The notes: generated by a model from the sequence alone, not told the origin. Positions 1 to 10,485 are shown, counted from the first letter of the stretch. The stretch is 64,000 bases of DNA from Linyphia triangularis (GCA_963978545.1 OZ021733.1:36485110-36549109); one strand, 5' to 3'. Program-made: numbers and translations.

Positions 1-1345
1 AGCTCTATTGGTAAGTCCATCCCACTTCTATCATTAATCCGTCACTCATTAAGAAGTACTTATTGGAAAACTAATCGATAATGCTCTTTCTTGGAGAGTG
101 ACTTAATTGCATGTCAATTTCAGCAGAGGATAAATTTAATATCACAGCCTAAAGTTATAAACTAATTTAAGAAAGACCAGAACTTCAAGTATAGAAATAA
201 GGACATTTTTAGGCTTAAATTATTCTAATGAAAAGTTTTAAAGCTTTAAATTAGATGTTGAGAAATTATGTTACATTTTATAATGTGGGTCATTATTGTA
301 ACTAATACAGATTGGTTGTGTGTGTAGATTTTTTTTTATCAAAAAAATTATTAAATTCTTACTTTAAAGTAGATTGTTATATTATAATAATTATGTAATA
401 GGCTATTCTTAAAGTTTTAAAGTTTTGATATTTTATTTTTTGTATTGTCAATCTTTGAAACATATATGTGTTTAAAGACGCGTTCTAGCACATAGTATGA
501 TAGATTCATCAAATTAAATCAGTTGTATATTTTGACAACTTTTCTTGTTAACAGAATGCATTTTTTTTTATGGGCAATGGAGTGAAAGGTAATTGAATTT
601 TATCGCTTGTTACTCTTAAAAAGATTTTGTTTTAAGATCCAATTTGTAATTCGATAGTTTAATTTTCATAAATTTTAATTAATTATTCATTTGAATAGGG
701 TTTTATGATAATGAAGAATATTTTTTTGATATTGAACAATGAATGTTTGTTTAAGGAACAATAATTGGTTCATATTTCGTAAATCAAACATGATCCTTTT
801 ACAGGCGCTTAAAATTAAACTTAATTTTTATCCTCAGGAATTTTATGAATCTTCCACACCTTGTTTTTTATTAATTTATGCATGAAAAATTATAGTTTAC
901 AAATGTGAAGGATGGAAATTTTTCATAAATATATTTTGATTTTTGGTGTATTATTAACAAAAAGTGTTAAAATTAAAAAATTTTACAAAAGCTTCTTATG
1001 TTCCATATTGTACTTAATATTTCAAAAGCTTATTGTTTTTATTACTATGTAAATATTCTTCTCTTACTTAACGACAATTTTTCAAAATAATTGTTCAATG
1101 GTCCAAAATAACGAGAACAAAAATAGAGCATCACAACACAAAATAGATGGCAAATGTAATTAACACAGTAAATAAACTAATTAAAGAAGCCTGATTTGCG
1201 TTTTTTTTGCGCTTTCTATTACCTTTTAGCCTGACAAATTAAAGGTTTAAAATGGTTCCGAACATAAAAACTGCTTTTTTTTTTCTCTGAGGATAATTTC
1301 TTTTTTTGTAATAAATCATGCGGGTTCTTTGAAATCTCCCCTCAT
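1..1345. other. AT-rich intergenic or intronic sequence
   Basis: I see no reading frame with recognisable protein motifs on either strand and no repeat boundary. The first bases include GGTAAGT, which resembles a splice donor, but no exon can be supported from the few bases before it. Confidence 0.5.
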
Positions 1346-1347
1346 TT

Positions 1348-1790
1348 CAGAACTGAATAGTTAGAAGTTTCTGTGGCTTTTTAATTTTATAGGAAAACAT
1401 AGGTTAGAAATTTCTTTGGCTTCTAAGAATACCATTTACACTTGTGAGTGTAACTCATCATTATTTTGATTTTAAACTCAAAACCATAGCGAATGCAAAT
1501 TTGAACCATTAGTGAATAATTAATTCTTAAGTAAAAATCGAAGTTCAGAATTTCATCTTATTATATATATATATATTTTTTTATTAAATACTGAAGAACT
1601 GAATAATCAGAAGTTTCTGTGGCTTTTTCCTTTTGAAGATCAACGTAGGTTTATAAGAATATCAATTACGATTATAAGTGTAACTCATTGTTTTGATTTA
1701 AAACCACAAAACCATAATGAATACAAATGAACTATTTATGAATAGTTAAGTTTAATTTAAAAATCAATGTTCTGAATTTCACGTAACTAT
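1348..1790. repeat. Diverged direct tandem duplication, unit about 230 bp
   Basis: Two adjacent blocks, about 1348-1565 and 1590-1790, share the same order of words. Examples are AGAACTGAATA, AGAAGTTTCTGTGGCTTTTT, AGTGTAACTCAT, AAAACCATA and a terminal CTGAATTTCA or CAGAATTTCA. Identity looks roughly 70-75 percent, so the duplication is old. No coding content is visible. Confidence 0.7.
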
Positions 1791-1799
1791 ATTTCTTTT

Positions 1800-2579
1800 A
1801 AAAAAATAATTTGGAATATGGGTTTGAAATTGAATTCATTTTGTATATTTGAAAACCTACATTCTTTGTACTGGCGTTATCTAGGTGGGACCACCACATG
1901 GGACTAGTTATACAGTATCCTAATATTCCACTTGAAACACTGCCATTCTTTGACTACGTAATACTTTTCTTTTCAAAGAGTAAAGCTAATTTCCAATAAT
2001 AAATACATATTTTTGAAAACTTAACTTTAGAAATTTAGTGTTTCATGGCGAAAGTAGTGATGCAAGCAAATGAACAGCACTGACTGTAGAACATCAATGT
2101 AGTATTTAAAAGTATAATTTATGATATTCTTATATTGAAAATAACTTCACAAAGAAGAAATTATGGCATTAAATATTTCCAGACTATTCCATAATAACCG
2201 AAGTTCCTTTACATTGGATTATGGCCATTTTTGGTTTGTTTATAGTTATTCTAAAGATTGTGATTCAAGCTAATACAATTGGATTTAATTTTTTAATTAC
2301 CATTTATTCTTATTAGCTGGATTACATAAAGTGAATTAATGAATATAAATTGATTTAAATTTAAATAAAAATGTATGAAAATTGCATAAAAATATCAAGT
2401 CTGTCTACCCGTTACTATCTTGATCTGCCCGTTACTACTATCCATTTTGATATTTGTTCTCATCGTTGTTAATCATGTTAATTGTCATAGATTGTAGACT
2501 GCAAATTATACTTTTTTAATTGATATAATTTATAGCTAAATAAATGACTTTCTCCAGGTTAATTTAAGTTAATAGCATG

Positions 2580-2623
<44 letters not shown>

Positions 2624-3710
2624 ATAATTTGAAAGTTATAAGGAAAAAAAACAAAAAAAAACAACATTTGAATGTTAGTTTGAAGGCAGGAAATTCGAGG
2701 CAATTTGCCTTTCAGACAGAAAATGTTTTGTTTGAGTTAATTTTTTAGGTGCGTACAAAATCAGTTTTCTTTCTCTTGATCATCGTAACCATATATCACC
2801 AACAATCTACTTAGAGTTAGAAGAAACGACTGACCCTCATCAAAGCAATAGCTTAATGGATAATTTATCAACGAACATAAAAAATTTAAATCAAGTGATG
2901 AATCATGTCAATTCATTGAGTAGTATTTTTTTTAATTCAGATTGGAAATCGGTTTCTTTTTAAGAACGAAAACTCTTTTTGCTCAGAACAAGGAAAGTAA
3001 AAATGGAACTTATTCTTTGAAAACTGTTTTGGAGGTTTAGTTGTCTGTACAGTTTCCAATTTTCTTGAAACCGAAAATGTCCTCTTTTAATTTTTCGAGT
3101 CGTTTTGTGTTTCGCAGATCCCATTAATATCCATTTATTTCATTAGAATTTGTAGTTAAACACTAGGTTATTTTTAAGGAATTTTCTCGCATACAACTTT
3201 TTATACTTCGTACTACAAATGCCATGTTTGCTGTCTTTATTACATTATAAAAGTTAATCCCCTTATTATCTGAATTTATTCTTAATACATGTACCTTTTA
3301 ATAAGCAAGCTGAGAGATAGCAATTAACTAAGGTATTAACAAGGAACTGTAATGAATTTCGAATTCGGTAATAAGCGATGAGAGTAGAACTTGCAATTAA
3401 CAGGAATGTTAGTAAATAGAGTGATTACACAACTGCAATTGCAAAGGGCTCTAGCATCCATTAAAACAATACATTTAGCGAAAACCTCAAGTGTCCTCGA
3501 TAATGAGACTTTATGTGTGTCACAGCAATTATTTTCTGTTTTATCACTGTATTTGGAGATAATCCCAAGTGTTTTAAAAGTGAGTTTTGATCTGCGTCGT
3601 AAAAGTTTATTCAACGTTAAAATTAGATACCCAAAAATAAGCTGTGAGTATTCATTTTGTGTACTTCTTATTTCTGTATTGAAAACGACAAGTTCTCGTT
3701 TTGATCACTA
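1800..3710. other. AT-rich non-genic sequence with a 29-nt T tract
   Basis: A pure T run lies at about 2587-2615. A 106-codon open frame on the plus strand near 3391-3711 has no recognisable domain and overlaps an open frame on the other strand, so I treat both as chance. Confidence 0.45.
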
Positions 3711-3712
3711 AT

Positions 3713-4057
3713 CACTCTTTACTTCTACGTGGGAGTTCTGATTCGTTGATAGTTATGTTTCCTAATTGAGGCATTGAGCACCATAACGGACCATCACATA
3801 ATTTGATATTTGCTGTTTCAACCCCGTTTTTTCAAAACTATTTATACCCATGTAATGAACCAAATGTGGTTTATCTAATGGTTAACTTAGTTGGTCGATA
3901 GATAAATCATATTTGGTCCGTTATGGCAGGTATGGTTAAAAAAAACGGGACTGAAACAGCAAAAATCAAATTGTGGGATGGTTAGTTCTGGCTCTCAATT
4001 TCGCAATTAGGAAACATAACTATCAACGAATCAAAATTCCGACGTAGAAGCAAAGAG
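3713..4057. mobile_element. Foldback (hairpin) MITE-like element
   Basis: The two halves are inverted copies. ACTTCTACGTGGGAGTTCTG and TTGATAGTTATGTTTCCTAA on the left reappear inverted on the right as GAAACATAACTATCAA and GACGTAGAAG. Pairing continues almost to the centre, so each arm is about 165-170 bp. There is no coding capacity. A related fragment flanks the hAT-like element at 52.3 kb. The exact ends and target duplication are not resolved. GATC near both ends may belong to the element. Confidence 0.75.
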
Positions 4058-4164
4058 TTCACGATCTAAGCTTTGTGACAGGTGGCAGTCTCTTCAAAGT
4101 GTTGTTTTTGTTTGAAACGTAAAACGAAACAAAAATCACATTGGACCCGATATTATGTTTCCAT

Positions 4165-4185
4165 CTACAGGGTGTTCAGAACCAA
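4165..4185 (+). repeat. Isolated mariner-like terminal sequence
   Basis: CTACAGGGTGTTCAGAACC is the kind of terminus seen at Tc1/mariner elements; compare the complete MITE at 43276. No matching inverted end was found nearby, so this is a lone end or a chance match. The rest of 4058-4650 holds nothing recognisable. Confidence 0.3.
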
Positions 4186-4656
4186 CCGCACTTCCTTAGT
4201 ACCTGCGTATTCTTGAACAAAAATAAAGCCTATTTCCAATTTATTGTCAGGGTCGTAAATGAAAATTTATGGGTTGAAATTTTTTTTAAAAGTTGGGACT
4301 CTTTTCAGGCAGCGCAAGGATAAAAACCTTATTACCGACTCCAAACGTACCATTGACAGTGACTAAAATACAAGTTACCTACGTATTTCCAAAGATAGGA
4401 CTTCAATACTGTCCACATCAAATTGGCGATTGATTTGACGCCAGTATATTTTTTTAATTCGCATTTTTTATTTCATTTGTTTTAAATATCGTTCGCTGTC
4501 TCAAATTATTTTATTATTTTCAGAATTAGCCAAGCGTATCGAATAATGATTTGTTAAGAATTTTTGGAATTCTATATTTTTTAATGCTCTTTGATTCCAT
4601 TTACGAATGTTTTGAAATGCACCTCATTCTTAAAAAATTCGAATAACAAGGTGTTT

Positions 4657-4790
4657 CAAAGGCGATACCTCATCTATGAAAGCATCCTAAAACATGGGCA
4701 ACTCATAAGATTAGCCATATTATAAGGAAAAACGCCTTCCAGGAGGTCTTTCAAGAAGAAGCTGAAACTCTCTCTCATTTTGAATGGAAG
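4657..4790 (-). repeat. Inverted copy of the 289-bp repeat
   Basis: Read on the minus strand this block contains GACCTCCTGGAAGGCGTT and GTTGCCCATGTTT in the same order as the direct units that follow, so it is an inverted partial copy lying head to head with them. Confidence 0.7.
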
Positions 4791-4833
4791 GAAACAAAGT
4801 CAAGTTTCACAAAATCAAGTAAAACATACTTTT

Positions 4834-5335
4834 CAGTTTCCTTTTAAAAGACCTCACGGAAGGTAATTTGGATAACTCAAAAATGAACTGCCCATGTTTT
4901 ACTATGTTTCTGTGCAGTATAGTCCACTGGTCTTGTAGCTGTTGATAAGACATCACATAAAACCAATCAAGTTCAATACTTTTCCAAAGCGATTCCTAAC
5001 AGTAAAAAATTGAATTATTAGTTTATTTGATTATCTGAATTTTATTACGATCGCTTTCGAATAAATGTGTTACTTGATGGCAGTTTTCCATATTATTTTC
5101 CATTTAAGACGAAAATGTACTCCAGTTTCCCTTTGAAAGACCTCCTGGAAGGCGTTCCTCCTTATTATATGGATATCCAATAATTAGTTGCCCATGTTTG
5201 ATGTTTCAATACAGTATAGTCCTCTTGTAGCTGTTGCTAAAATATCACATACAACCAAATCAGTTCAATACTTTCAGTTCAAAGCGACTATAGCGCCCTC
5301 TAACAGTAAGAAATTAAAGTTAGCAATTTATTTTT
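4834..5335 (+). repeat. Tandem repeat array, 289-bp period (left part)
   Basis: Unit 1 starts at CAGTTTCC near 4834 and unit 2 at CAGTTTCC near 5123, a period of 289. Shared landmarks are the AAAGACCTC...GGAAGG block, CTGCCCATGTTT or TTGCCCATGTTT, CAGTATAGTCC, CTTGTAGCTGTTG, AACAGTAA and AGTTTATTT. Unit 2 is cut at 5335 by the retrotransposon and resumes at 10486. Confidence 0.8.
5322..5335 (-). repeat. Target-site duplication of the non-LTR element, 3' side
   Basis: AGCAATTTATTTTT here is repeated exactly at 10472-10485 on the other side of the element. A 14-bp duplication is normal for target-primed reverse transcription. Confidence 0.85.
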
Positions 5336-5456
5336 GTTGTTGTTGTTGTTGTTGTTGTTAGAACCTCTTCAAAAGAGGCAAAGGAAGGAGAACTACGGGC
5401 ATACAACCCCTGTCTCCGTATACATATTTATGCTGACGTCATAAAACGAAAGCTTT
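5336..5456 (-). repeat. 3' UTR and (AAC)n tail of the retrotransposon
   Basis: On the minus strand the stretch after the ORF2 stop ends in GAAGAGGTTCTAACAACAAC and about nine AAC repeats, the simple-repeat tail used instead of poly(A) by several non-LTR clades. Confidence 0.8.
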
Positions 5457-6672
5457 TTAAGCGAAAAAGCGAAGAATCCCTTTTCCGATACATGGAGAGG
5501 ATAGATTAGCACAATTCAAAATATCTTTGACTGAAGTTTTTTGGCTGGGTGAGATTTTTAGGAGATCAAAAAGAATTGATCTCTCTGAATCGTATCGGGC
5601 GCATTGGAGAAATCTGTGGGGATAATCGTCTGGGATATGACAAGAGTTACAAAGAGGAGAAGCCGAGAGTCCTATTTTGTGAAGGATGCTTTTGGTGGGA
5701 TAACAATTTGAAATAATCCTGAAAAGCTTTACTTCTTCATATCTCGAGAAGATCCAGGATAGGAAGGGAGGAGTGACTGATTGATCATGAAACTTGAAGT
5801 TATATTTGGAGGAGGACCAAAGAAAATCAAATTCTTCTTGTCGTTTCCTCTTGATAAAACGTTTCATATCCATCCAATCCAAAATAGACATGGTTGGAGA
5901 GGAAGGATCTGATGCAGCCTTGCCGGCTAGTTGATCAGCTGTTTCATTAATTTGAATACCAGCGTGGGCATTACACCAAACCAGGATCGTTGGGGAGAGG
6001 ATGGATTTGTTAATTAGGGCTAGTCGTGCTTCAGTAATAAGAGACGAACCCCTTCCACAAACATTGCCAATGCCCTCAACAGCCCCTTTATTATCTGATA
6101 ATATTAAAGAGGGGACATCTCTTAAAAAAAAAGGTGGCTAAATAAAGAATGGCAGCCGTTTCGGCGGTGAAACTCGAGGAGGGCATAGGAAGTCGAATGG
6201 ATCGAGAGACTGAGCCATTTTCATTGACTAGGCCGAAACCCACCCCGCAGCCAGTCTTAGATCCATCTGTAGCCCAGAGTTCGAAATCCTCGTATCTCTT
6301 ACGAAGTTCCCAAAAAAGGGAATGAATTAAGACAGGAGATTTGGTTGAGGAGTTCGGGAAAAAGTTGGTGATGCATTCCAAATGGTGGGTTTGCGAGGGG
6401 TATACCTGAACTTGAAGGAAACGGGTTCGATTTTGAAGACCAAATTGGACTTCCAAGTTGCAGATCGTGGAACGAATCTGATGGTTTTTGATATAGGATT
6501 CAGGCTTTGGAAGGGGCAAATTATGAAATTGAACTTTTAGAGCCATTGTAATTTGAGACCATTTAGCACGAATTCGGTATGGTGGGATATTAGAAATTTT
6601 CCGGATGATGTCATTTGGCGCCCATTTGAAGATACCAAGTGCGAAACGGATAGCAGTTTTCCAAAACTTCAT
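5457..6672 (-). pseudogene. Retrotransposon ORF2, RNase H and C-terminal region (frameshifted)
   Basis: The first frame (6672-6091) ends in an RNase H start: LWATDGSKTGCGVGFG with the first catalytic Asp, then FTAETAAI with the Glu. At the nine-A run on the plus strand (6124-6132) the frame shifts. The next frame supplies LILSDNKGAV (third Asp) and a WCNAHAGIQINETADQLA segment typical of RNase H ends. The last part (5891-5457) carries a C..C....H....C pattern (CNSCHIPDDYPHRFLQC), the C-terminal zinc-binding motif of this retrotransposon group. RNase H would remove element RNA from the hybrid. Like the 8.5-kb shift, this break is in a homopolymer. Confidence 0.85.
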
Positions 6673-6709
6673 ACTTGAGCATGTTCATCTGGGAATCATT
6701 TGTTCTCAC

Positions 6710-7553
6710 TTAGTTAGCAAAATCAATCCGTGGAAGAAGGACTTGCGAGATGATTTGGAGGGCTAGTTTGGCTTTGATTCCCGTGTTTTTGCTGCTGATG
6801 AACTTGATGATGTTTAGGATTTTTGAGCCTTTTTTGCAGCTGGCAAGGCAGTGTTCTTTCCAGGTGAAGTTGTTTTGGAAAACTAGGCCTAGAACTTTGG
6901 AGCAAGAAACCCAGGGGATAATATTATCATTGATAGAAATAGGCTGGGATAATTTCGAAATTTTGGGAGAAAGATCAATGATGGATGATTTCTCATTGGC
7001 AAAATCCACCTTCCAGCGTTTAACCCAGACTGAAATGTTCTCCAAGGAATGTTTGATATTAGCGACACACTGGGCAGGGGACGAAGCCGAAACTACCACA
7101 GTGATATCATCTGCATATAAAAAAACCTTTAAGAGAGGGGGGACTTCTTTAATGAGATCATGCATGTAAATATTGAATAAGAAAGGAGATAAGATTGATC
7201 CTTGAGGAAGGGATGAAACCTCCAAGGGGTCGGAGAGCTGACCTCTCCACCTTACTTGGATCGGGCGGCAAAAGAGAAAATCCTGGATCAGGGAGAGTAG
7301 TTTCATTTCTAAACCAGCCGACTTAAGTTTTTTGACGAGTCCCTCAACCCAGACTCCGTCATAGGCTCCAGCGATATCAAGGGAAATCATGCAAACACAA
7401 TTTTTCTTAGATCTAGCCCAGGCAATGTGTTGGGAAATGTTATGGAGGCAATCCACCGCCGATTTCCCCGGTATAAAGCCAAACATATTTTTATGAAGTA
7501 ACTTAACATTTGAGGTCCAAAAAATCAGACGGGCGAGAACCATTCTTTCCAGG
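6710..7553 (-). pseudogene. Retrotransposon ORF2, reverse transcriptase part (N-terminus deleted)
   Basis: Downstream of the SINE the frame holds RT landmarks: LERMVLARLIFW, FGFIPGKSAVDCL, the first catalytic Asp in MISLDIAGAYDGVW, LPQGSILSPFLFNIYMHDL, and FLYADD near 7106-7117 with the catalytic pair. The open frame runs upstream to 7615, but those first residues are translated SINE sequence, not enzyme. Without the SINE, the endonuclease linker (KAKRSLDD) joins almost directly to VISKILERM. The linker and N-terminal RT motifs, probably over 150 codons, are therefore missing. The part ends at a stop after LPRIDFAN. Confidence 0.85.
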
Positions 7554-7729
7554 TTGGTTGTATTCAGATTATCTGGCGCCGTCAGCAACACGAGGGCTAT
7601 AATGCGCCGAAACATTCGTCATTAGACAAGCCAACATACATTTACAAACACCCATGCCAACACGGGACTCGAACCCGCAACCTCGTGGTCTAGAAACTAG
7701 CACGCTAACCACTAAACCGTTTGGTCGGC
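7554..7729 (-). mobile_element. tRNA-derived SINE, copy 1, inserted in LINE ORF2
   Basis: On the minus strand the head reads like a tRNA gene: an A-box-like TAGTGGTTAGCGTGC and a perfect B box GGTTCGAGTCC. Its ends pair as an acceptor stem (GCCGACC with TGTTGGC). A non-tRNA body follows, including GGCGCATTATAGCCCTCGTG, and an ACAACCAA tail. Fourteen-base target duplications CCATTCTTTCCAGG lie at 7540-7553 and 7730-7743. The insertion interrupts the reverse transcriptase coding region, so it is younger than the LINE copy. Confidence 0.9.
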
Positions 7730-7783
7730 CCATTCTTTCCAGGATTTTACTAATAACTTATCATCGAGAGATCTTTTTGCTTT

Positions 7784-8706
7784 TTAATAAAGACAATTTT
7801 TTAAGCGTTTGGCTTTAGCACATGCCTTGTTCCACCATGAGAGCAAAGATTTTTTACCTCTGGAAGAAACCTGAACAGTAGATTTTTGAATAGAGGAGGA
7901 CAGGGTAACCTGTATTGAATGGGCTGTTTCCTCAGCGGAAAGAAGGGCAGTAGAGTCATTGGTGGGGATTTCCACACAACTCAAAACACAATTTTCTGAG
8001 AAAGATCGCCAATTTGTATAGGAACGATTTTGGGTATTGAAAGAAAGCCGATTCTTAAATTTGATGAAAGTGGGGAAATGGTCACTAGAACCCTTTTCTT
8101 CTACTCTCTTCCAGTCCACTTTATTCATTTGAGAGGGAGAGCAAAAAATCAAATCGAGAACACTTCCGACACCTGCAGAGTGTTCCCTTGTTATTCCTTT
8201 GGAGTTTAGTAAAACAAGAGGGCCATTATCAACCCACTTCGCAAAAGCTTGACCGCTTGGGGAGGAGACGTTGTCCCCAAAAGAGATACTGCGCGCATTG
8301 AAATCACCAGCAATGAAGCAGGGGTGATTTATGAAGGAATCTAGGGTTAAAAAGTCTTTGTTGGACCAAGGTCCAGCCAGTCTGTGAACATTGCCAATAT
8401 GAAAAGTTTGTTTACAAAAAATAATCTTGATACCAAGAAATTCCATAGTAGGAGAGTCTTGAAAATCCGGAAGGATCCAACCCGGAATACCCGATTTTAT
8501 GAGGATGGCAAGACCCCCCCCCTCTCTTTCCCAGATCGAGGTTTATTAAAGTTAACATACCCTTTCAGGTGAAGGAGGGAACTATTCTTATTAATCCAAG
8601 TTTCTTGGAGACAAATTACCGAAGGATTTAAGTGATGCACCAAAAAATTTAAGGTGGTGAGATTGGCAGCAATACTGCGGCAATTCCATGTTAACAGAAA
8701 GGCCAT
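7784..8706 (-). pseudogene. Retrotransposon ORF2, endonuclease part (frameshifted)
   Basis: Starting 36 bp after ORF1, the frame opens with MAFLLTWNCRSIAANLTTL and continues to VICLQETW, the first motifs of the apurinic-type endonuclease that nicks target DNA. It shifts frame at a run of nine C (8514-8522). The endonuclease then continues in another frame with CFIAGDFNARS, VLDLIFCS and SSDHFPTFIKF, the catalytic Asn/Asp and His regions of this fold. The frame ends at a TAA in a lysine-rich linker at 7784. The shift lies in a homopolymer, so it could be a real mutation or an assembly error. Confidence 0.85.
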
Positions 8707-8742
8707 GTTGGGTGGGGAAAAGACAAAATTCGCAAATTGTGT

Positions 8743-10119
8743 CTAAGTTCCCTCTCCAAAGTTCATAGGAGATGAAACAAATTGTTCGTCGAAATCGGGG
8801 CTGTTAAAGTTCTGTCCATGCCACAAAGGGCTACCTCTCTGAGCAATGATAGAGTTCAAACGCTCAGTCTCTGACTTTAGAAAGATTACTGTATTATGAA
8901 GTTCTGAGACTACGTCTCCCAGTTTGCGATTTTCTTTTTTGAGGTCTGCGATGTCTGCTTGGTATTTTTTTTCCTTCAAGATGAATGATTCTGCTGTGTG
9001 GAATTCTTTCGCTTGCCCCTCTGTAGCGTCAACAATCGTTGTTAACTCTGAAGACAGCTGACTTGTTACGGCTGGTAGGGTTAAACTGGCCTGGTGACCA
9101 GAAGGAATGTCTGTGTTTCTGGGTTGAAACAAAACGGCTTGAATAGCTGCGATGGCACTTTTCAGTTCTTGAATATCTTTTTGGATACTAGGTATCACCT
9201 CCCAAGTTGAATGGGGATTGTTGGTCTGGGTTGTGATTGCCGCGTAGGATACTTTAGTCTTCAAAGATGCTTTAGCTAATTTGATAGGGATCTTTTCTTT
9301 GATAGCCTTGTTGATGGCCGATTTTTCGAGTTTAATGAACTCACACGAGGAGTCTGTAGCTTTATGGTCTTTGCTTTTACATCTAAAGCAGATGCTTTCT
9401 TTTAAACACGGGGTGGAGGGAGGATGGAAGTTTCCACAAGCGGCGCACCGTTGTTTGCGGTCGCAGGACTTCTGAAAATGCCCAAAGCGGAGGCAGTTGT
9501 AACAGATTTTGGGGGATTCGGTGTAGGAGGACACCCTGTGTAATATATGAAACAGGGGTTCTGACTGTCGTTCCTTATATCCAAGCTCTTTAACGAGTAC
9601 GATAGGAATAGGATCCTCAGAATTCTTTCTTGTAAATCTCACAATTTGTGAGAATTTAATTCCCACCTCTTTGAGCTCTGTTGCAATATCTTCAAGAGGA
9701 ATAGAAGAGTCGACGCCTCTGATTAGATATTTAGTCGTGATGGTTTCTTCTATCGCTCGCCAGGTAATGGGGACAGAGCCAATTACTTTTAAGTCTGCGA
9801 GTTTAACGAAAGTCGAACAATTTTTAGATTCCAGAAGAAGTTTTTGTCTTCTGGTAATTTTGAGCGTATCGTCTGATGATAAAATATTTTTAAAGGTATA
9901 CTTGATAACTTGAGGGTTCGAAAAAGGTAGACTGCCTTTTCCTAAAGTAGATTCGATAATGACTTTCGGACACGTTGCACCATATTGAATAGCGAATTGG
10001 ATTTTTTCTAGCTCAGATAGCTCGGTGTAAAAAACCTTGCCACCGCGACGTTGCTCTTTGGTGGAACCACCCTCGAGGAGATCTTCGTCGTCCAACGACC
10101 TCTTGAGGCCTTCAGTCAT
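8743..10119 (-). CDS. Retrotransposon ORF1: gag-like zinc-knuckle nucleic-acid-binding protein
   Basis: This is an uninterrupted 458-residue frame. Three CCHC knuckles sit at residues about 206-219 (CYNCLRFGHFQKSC), 225-238 and 244-259. They are preceded at about 129-180 by an RRM/PRE_C2HC-like segment with hydrophobic strands. Residues 375-428 are heptad-like and charged (KEKK...LKKENRKL...LHNTVIFLKSETERL), a probable coiled coil for self-association. Proteins of this kind coat the element RNA and travel with it to the target DNA. The ATG at 10119 is the first in frame and is followed by an acidic, lysine-rich start. The frame is fully open although ORF2 is badly damaged, so this copy is fairly young. 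It is a mobile-element gene, not a host gene. Confidence 0.9.
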   Translation of the reverse strand: MTEGLKRSLDDEDLLEGGSTKEQRRGGKVFYTELSELEKIQFAIQYGATCPKVIIESTLGKGSLPFSNPQVIKYTFKNILSSDDTLKITRRQKLLLESKNCSTFVKLADLKVIGSVPITWRAIEETITTKYLIRGVDSSIPLEDIATELKEVGIKFSQIVRFTRKNSEDPIPIVLVKELGYKERQSEPLFHILHRVSSYTESPKICYNCLRFGHFQKSCDRKQRCAACGNFHPPSTPCLKESICFRCKSKDHKATDSSCEFIKLEKSAINKAIKEKIPIKLAKASLKTKVSYAAITTQTNNPHSTWEVIPSIQKDIQELKSAIAAIQAVLFQPRNTDIPSGHQASLTLPAVTSQLSSELTTIVDATEGQAKEFHTAESFILKEKKYQADIADLKKENRKLGDVVSELHNTVIFLKSETERLNSIIAQRGSPLWHGQNFNSPDFDEQFVSSPMNFGEGT

Positions 10120-10261
10120 GGTGAAGAAAAAACAAGTTACTTACTTGGTGGGGATTCTTAAAGAATCCAGAAATTAAAGTAGTGAAAACTGACACTGTCG
10201 ATTAAAAGTAGAAAAACGAAGTGACGAAAGTGGTAAAGAAGAGTTTTCCGAACACGTACAA

Positions 10262-10429
10262 ACGGTATAGTGGTTAGCGTGCTGGCTTCTAGACCGCGAG
10301 GTTGCGGGTTCGAGTCCCGTGTAGGCATGGGTGTTTGTAAATGTATGTTGGTTTGTTAAATGACGAAATGTTTCGGCGCATTATAGCCCTCGTGTTGCTG
10401 ACGGCGCCAGATAATCTGAATACAACCAA
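10262..10429 (+). mobile_element. tRNA-derived SINE, copy 2, inserted in LINE 5' UTR
   Basis: Same family as copy 1, opposite to the LINE, and missing the first 11 or so bases of the tRNA-like head. The B box GGTTCGAGTCC is intact. Target duplications CCGAACACGTACAA lie at 10248-10261 and 10430-10443. LINE sequence continues on both sides, out to the LINE's own 5' end at 10471. Confidence 0.9.
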
Positions 10430-10471
10430 CCGAACACGTACAACAGTCTCCAGGTCTAGGAGTCGAAAAAA

Positions 10472-10485
10472 AGCAATTTATTTTT
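10472..10485 (-). repeat. Target-site duplication of the non-LTR element, 5' side
   Basis: AGCAATTTATTTTT matches 5322-5335 exactly. This fixes the 5' terminus of the element at 10471 and shows that the SINE at 10262-10429 lies inside it. Confidence 0.85.

Larger units (their letters stand above)
5336..10471 (-). mobile_element. Non-LTR retrotransposon (LINE), I-group-like, full span but defective
   Basis: Read on the minus strand the order is: 5' UTR (10471-10120) holding a SINE, ORF1 with three CCHC knuckles, a 36-bp gap, ORF2 with endonuclease, reverse transcriptase, RNase H and a C-terminal zinc-binding motif, a short 3' UTR, and a tail of about nine AAC repeats. Fourteen-base target duplications flank the whole element, so it is not 5' truncated. 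The RNase H after the reverse transcriptase, together with a gag-like ORF1, points to the I/Loa-type groups rather than classical jockey. The clade is inference. It cannot be autonomous because ORF2 lacks the start of the reverse transcriptase, contains stops and frameshifts, and is interrupted by a SINE. Confidence 0.9.

Noticed and set aside
1..16. TTGGTAAGT at the very start as an exon-intron border
   Set aside because: Only ten bases of candidate exon are available and nothing in the following kilobases supports a gene.
6723..7169. Plus- and minus-strand frames overlapping the RT region
   Set aside because: Shadows of the ORF2 reading frame without motifs of their own.
7554..7615. Start codon and first 20 or so residues of the RT frame
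   Set aside because: Translated from the inserted SINE. The enzyme sequence begins only after the duplication at 7553.
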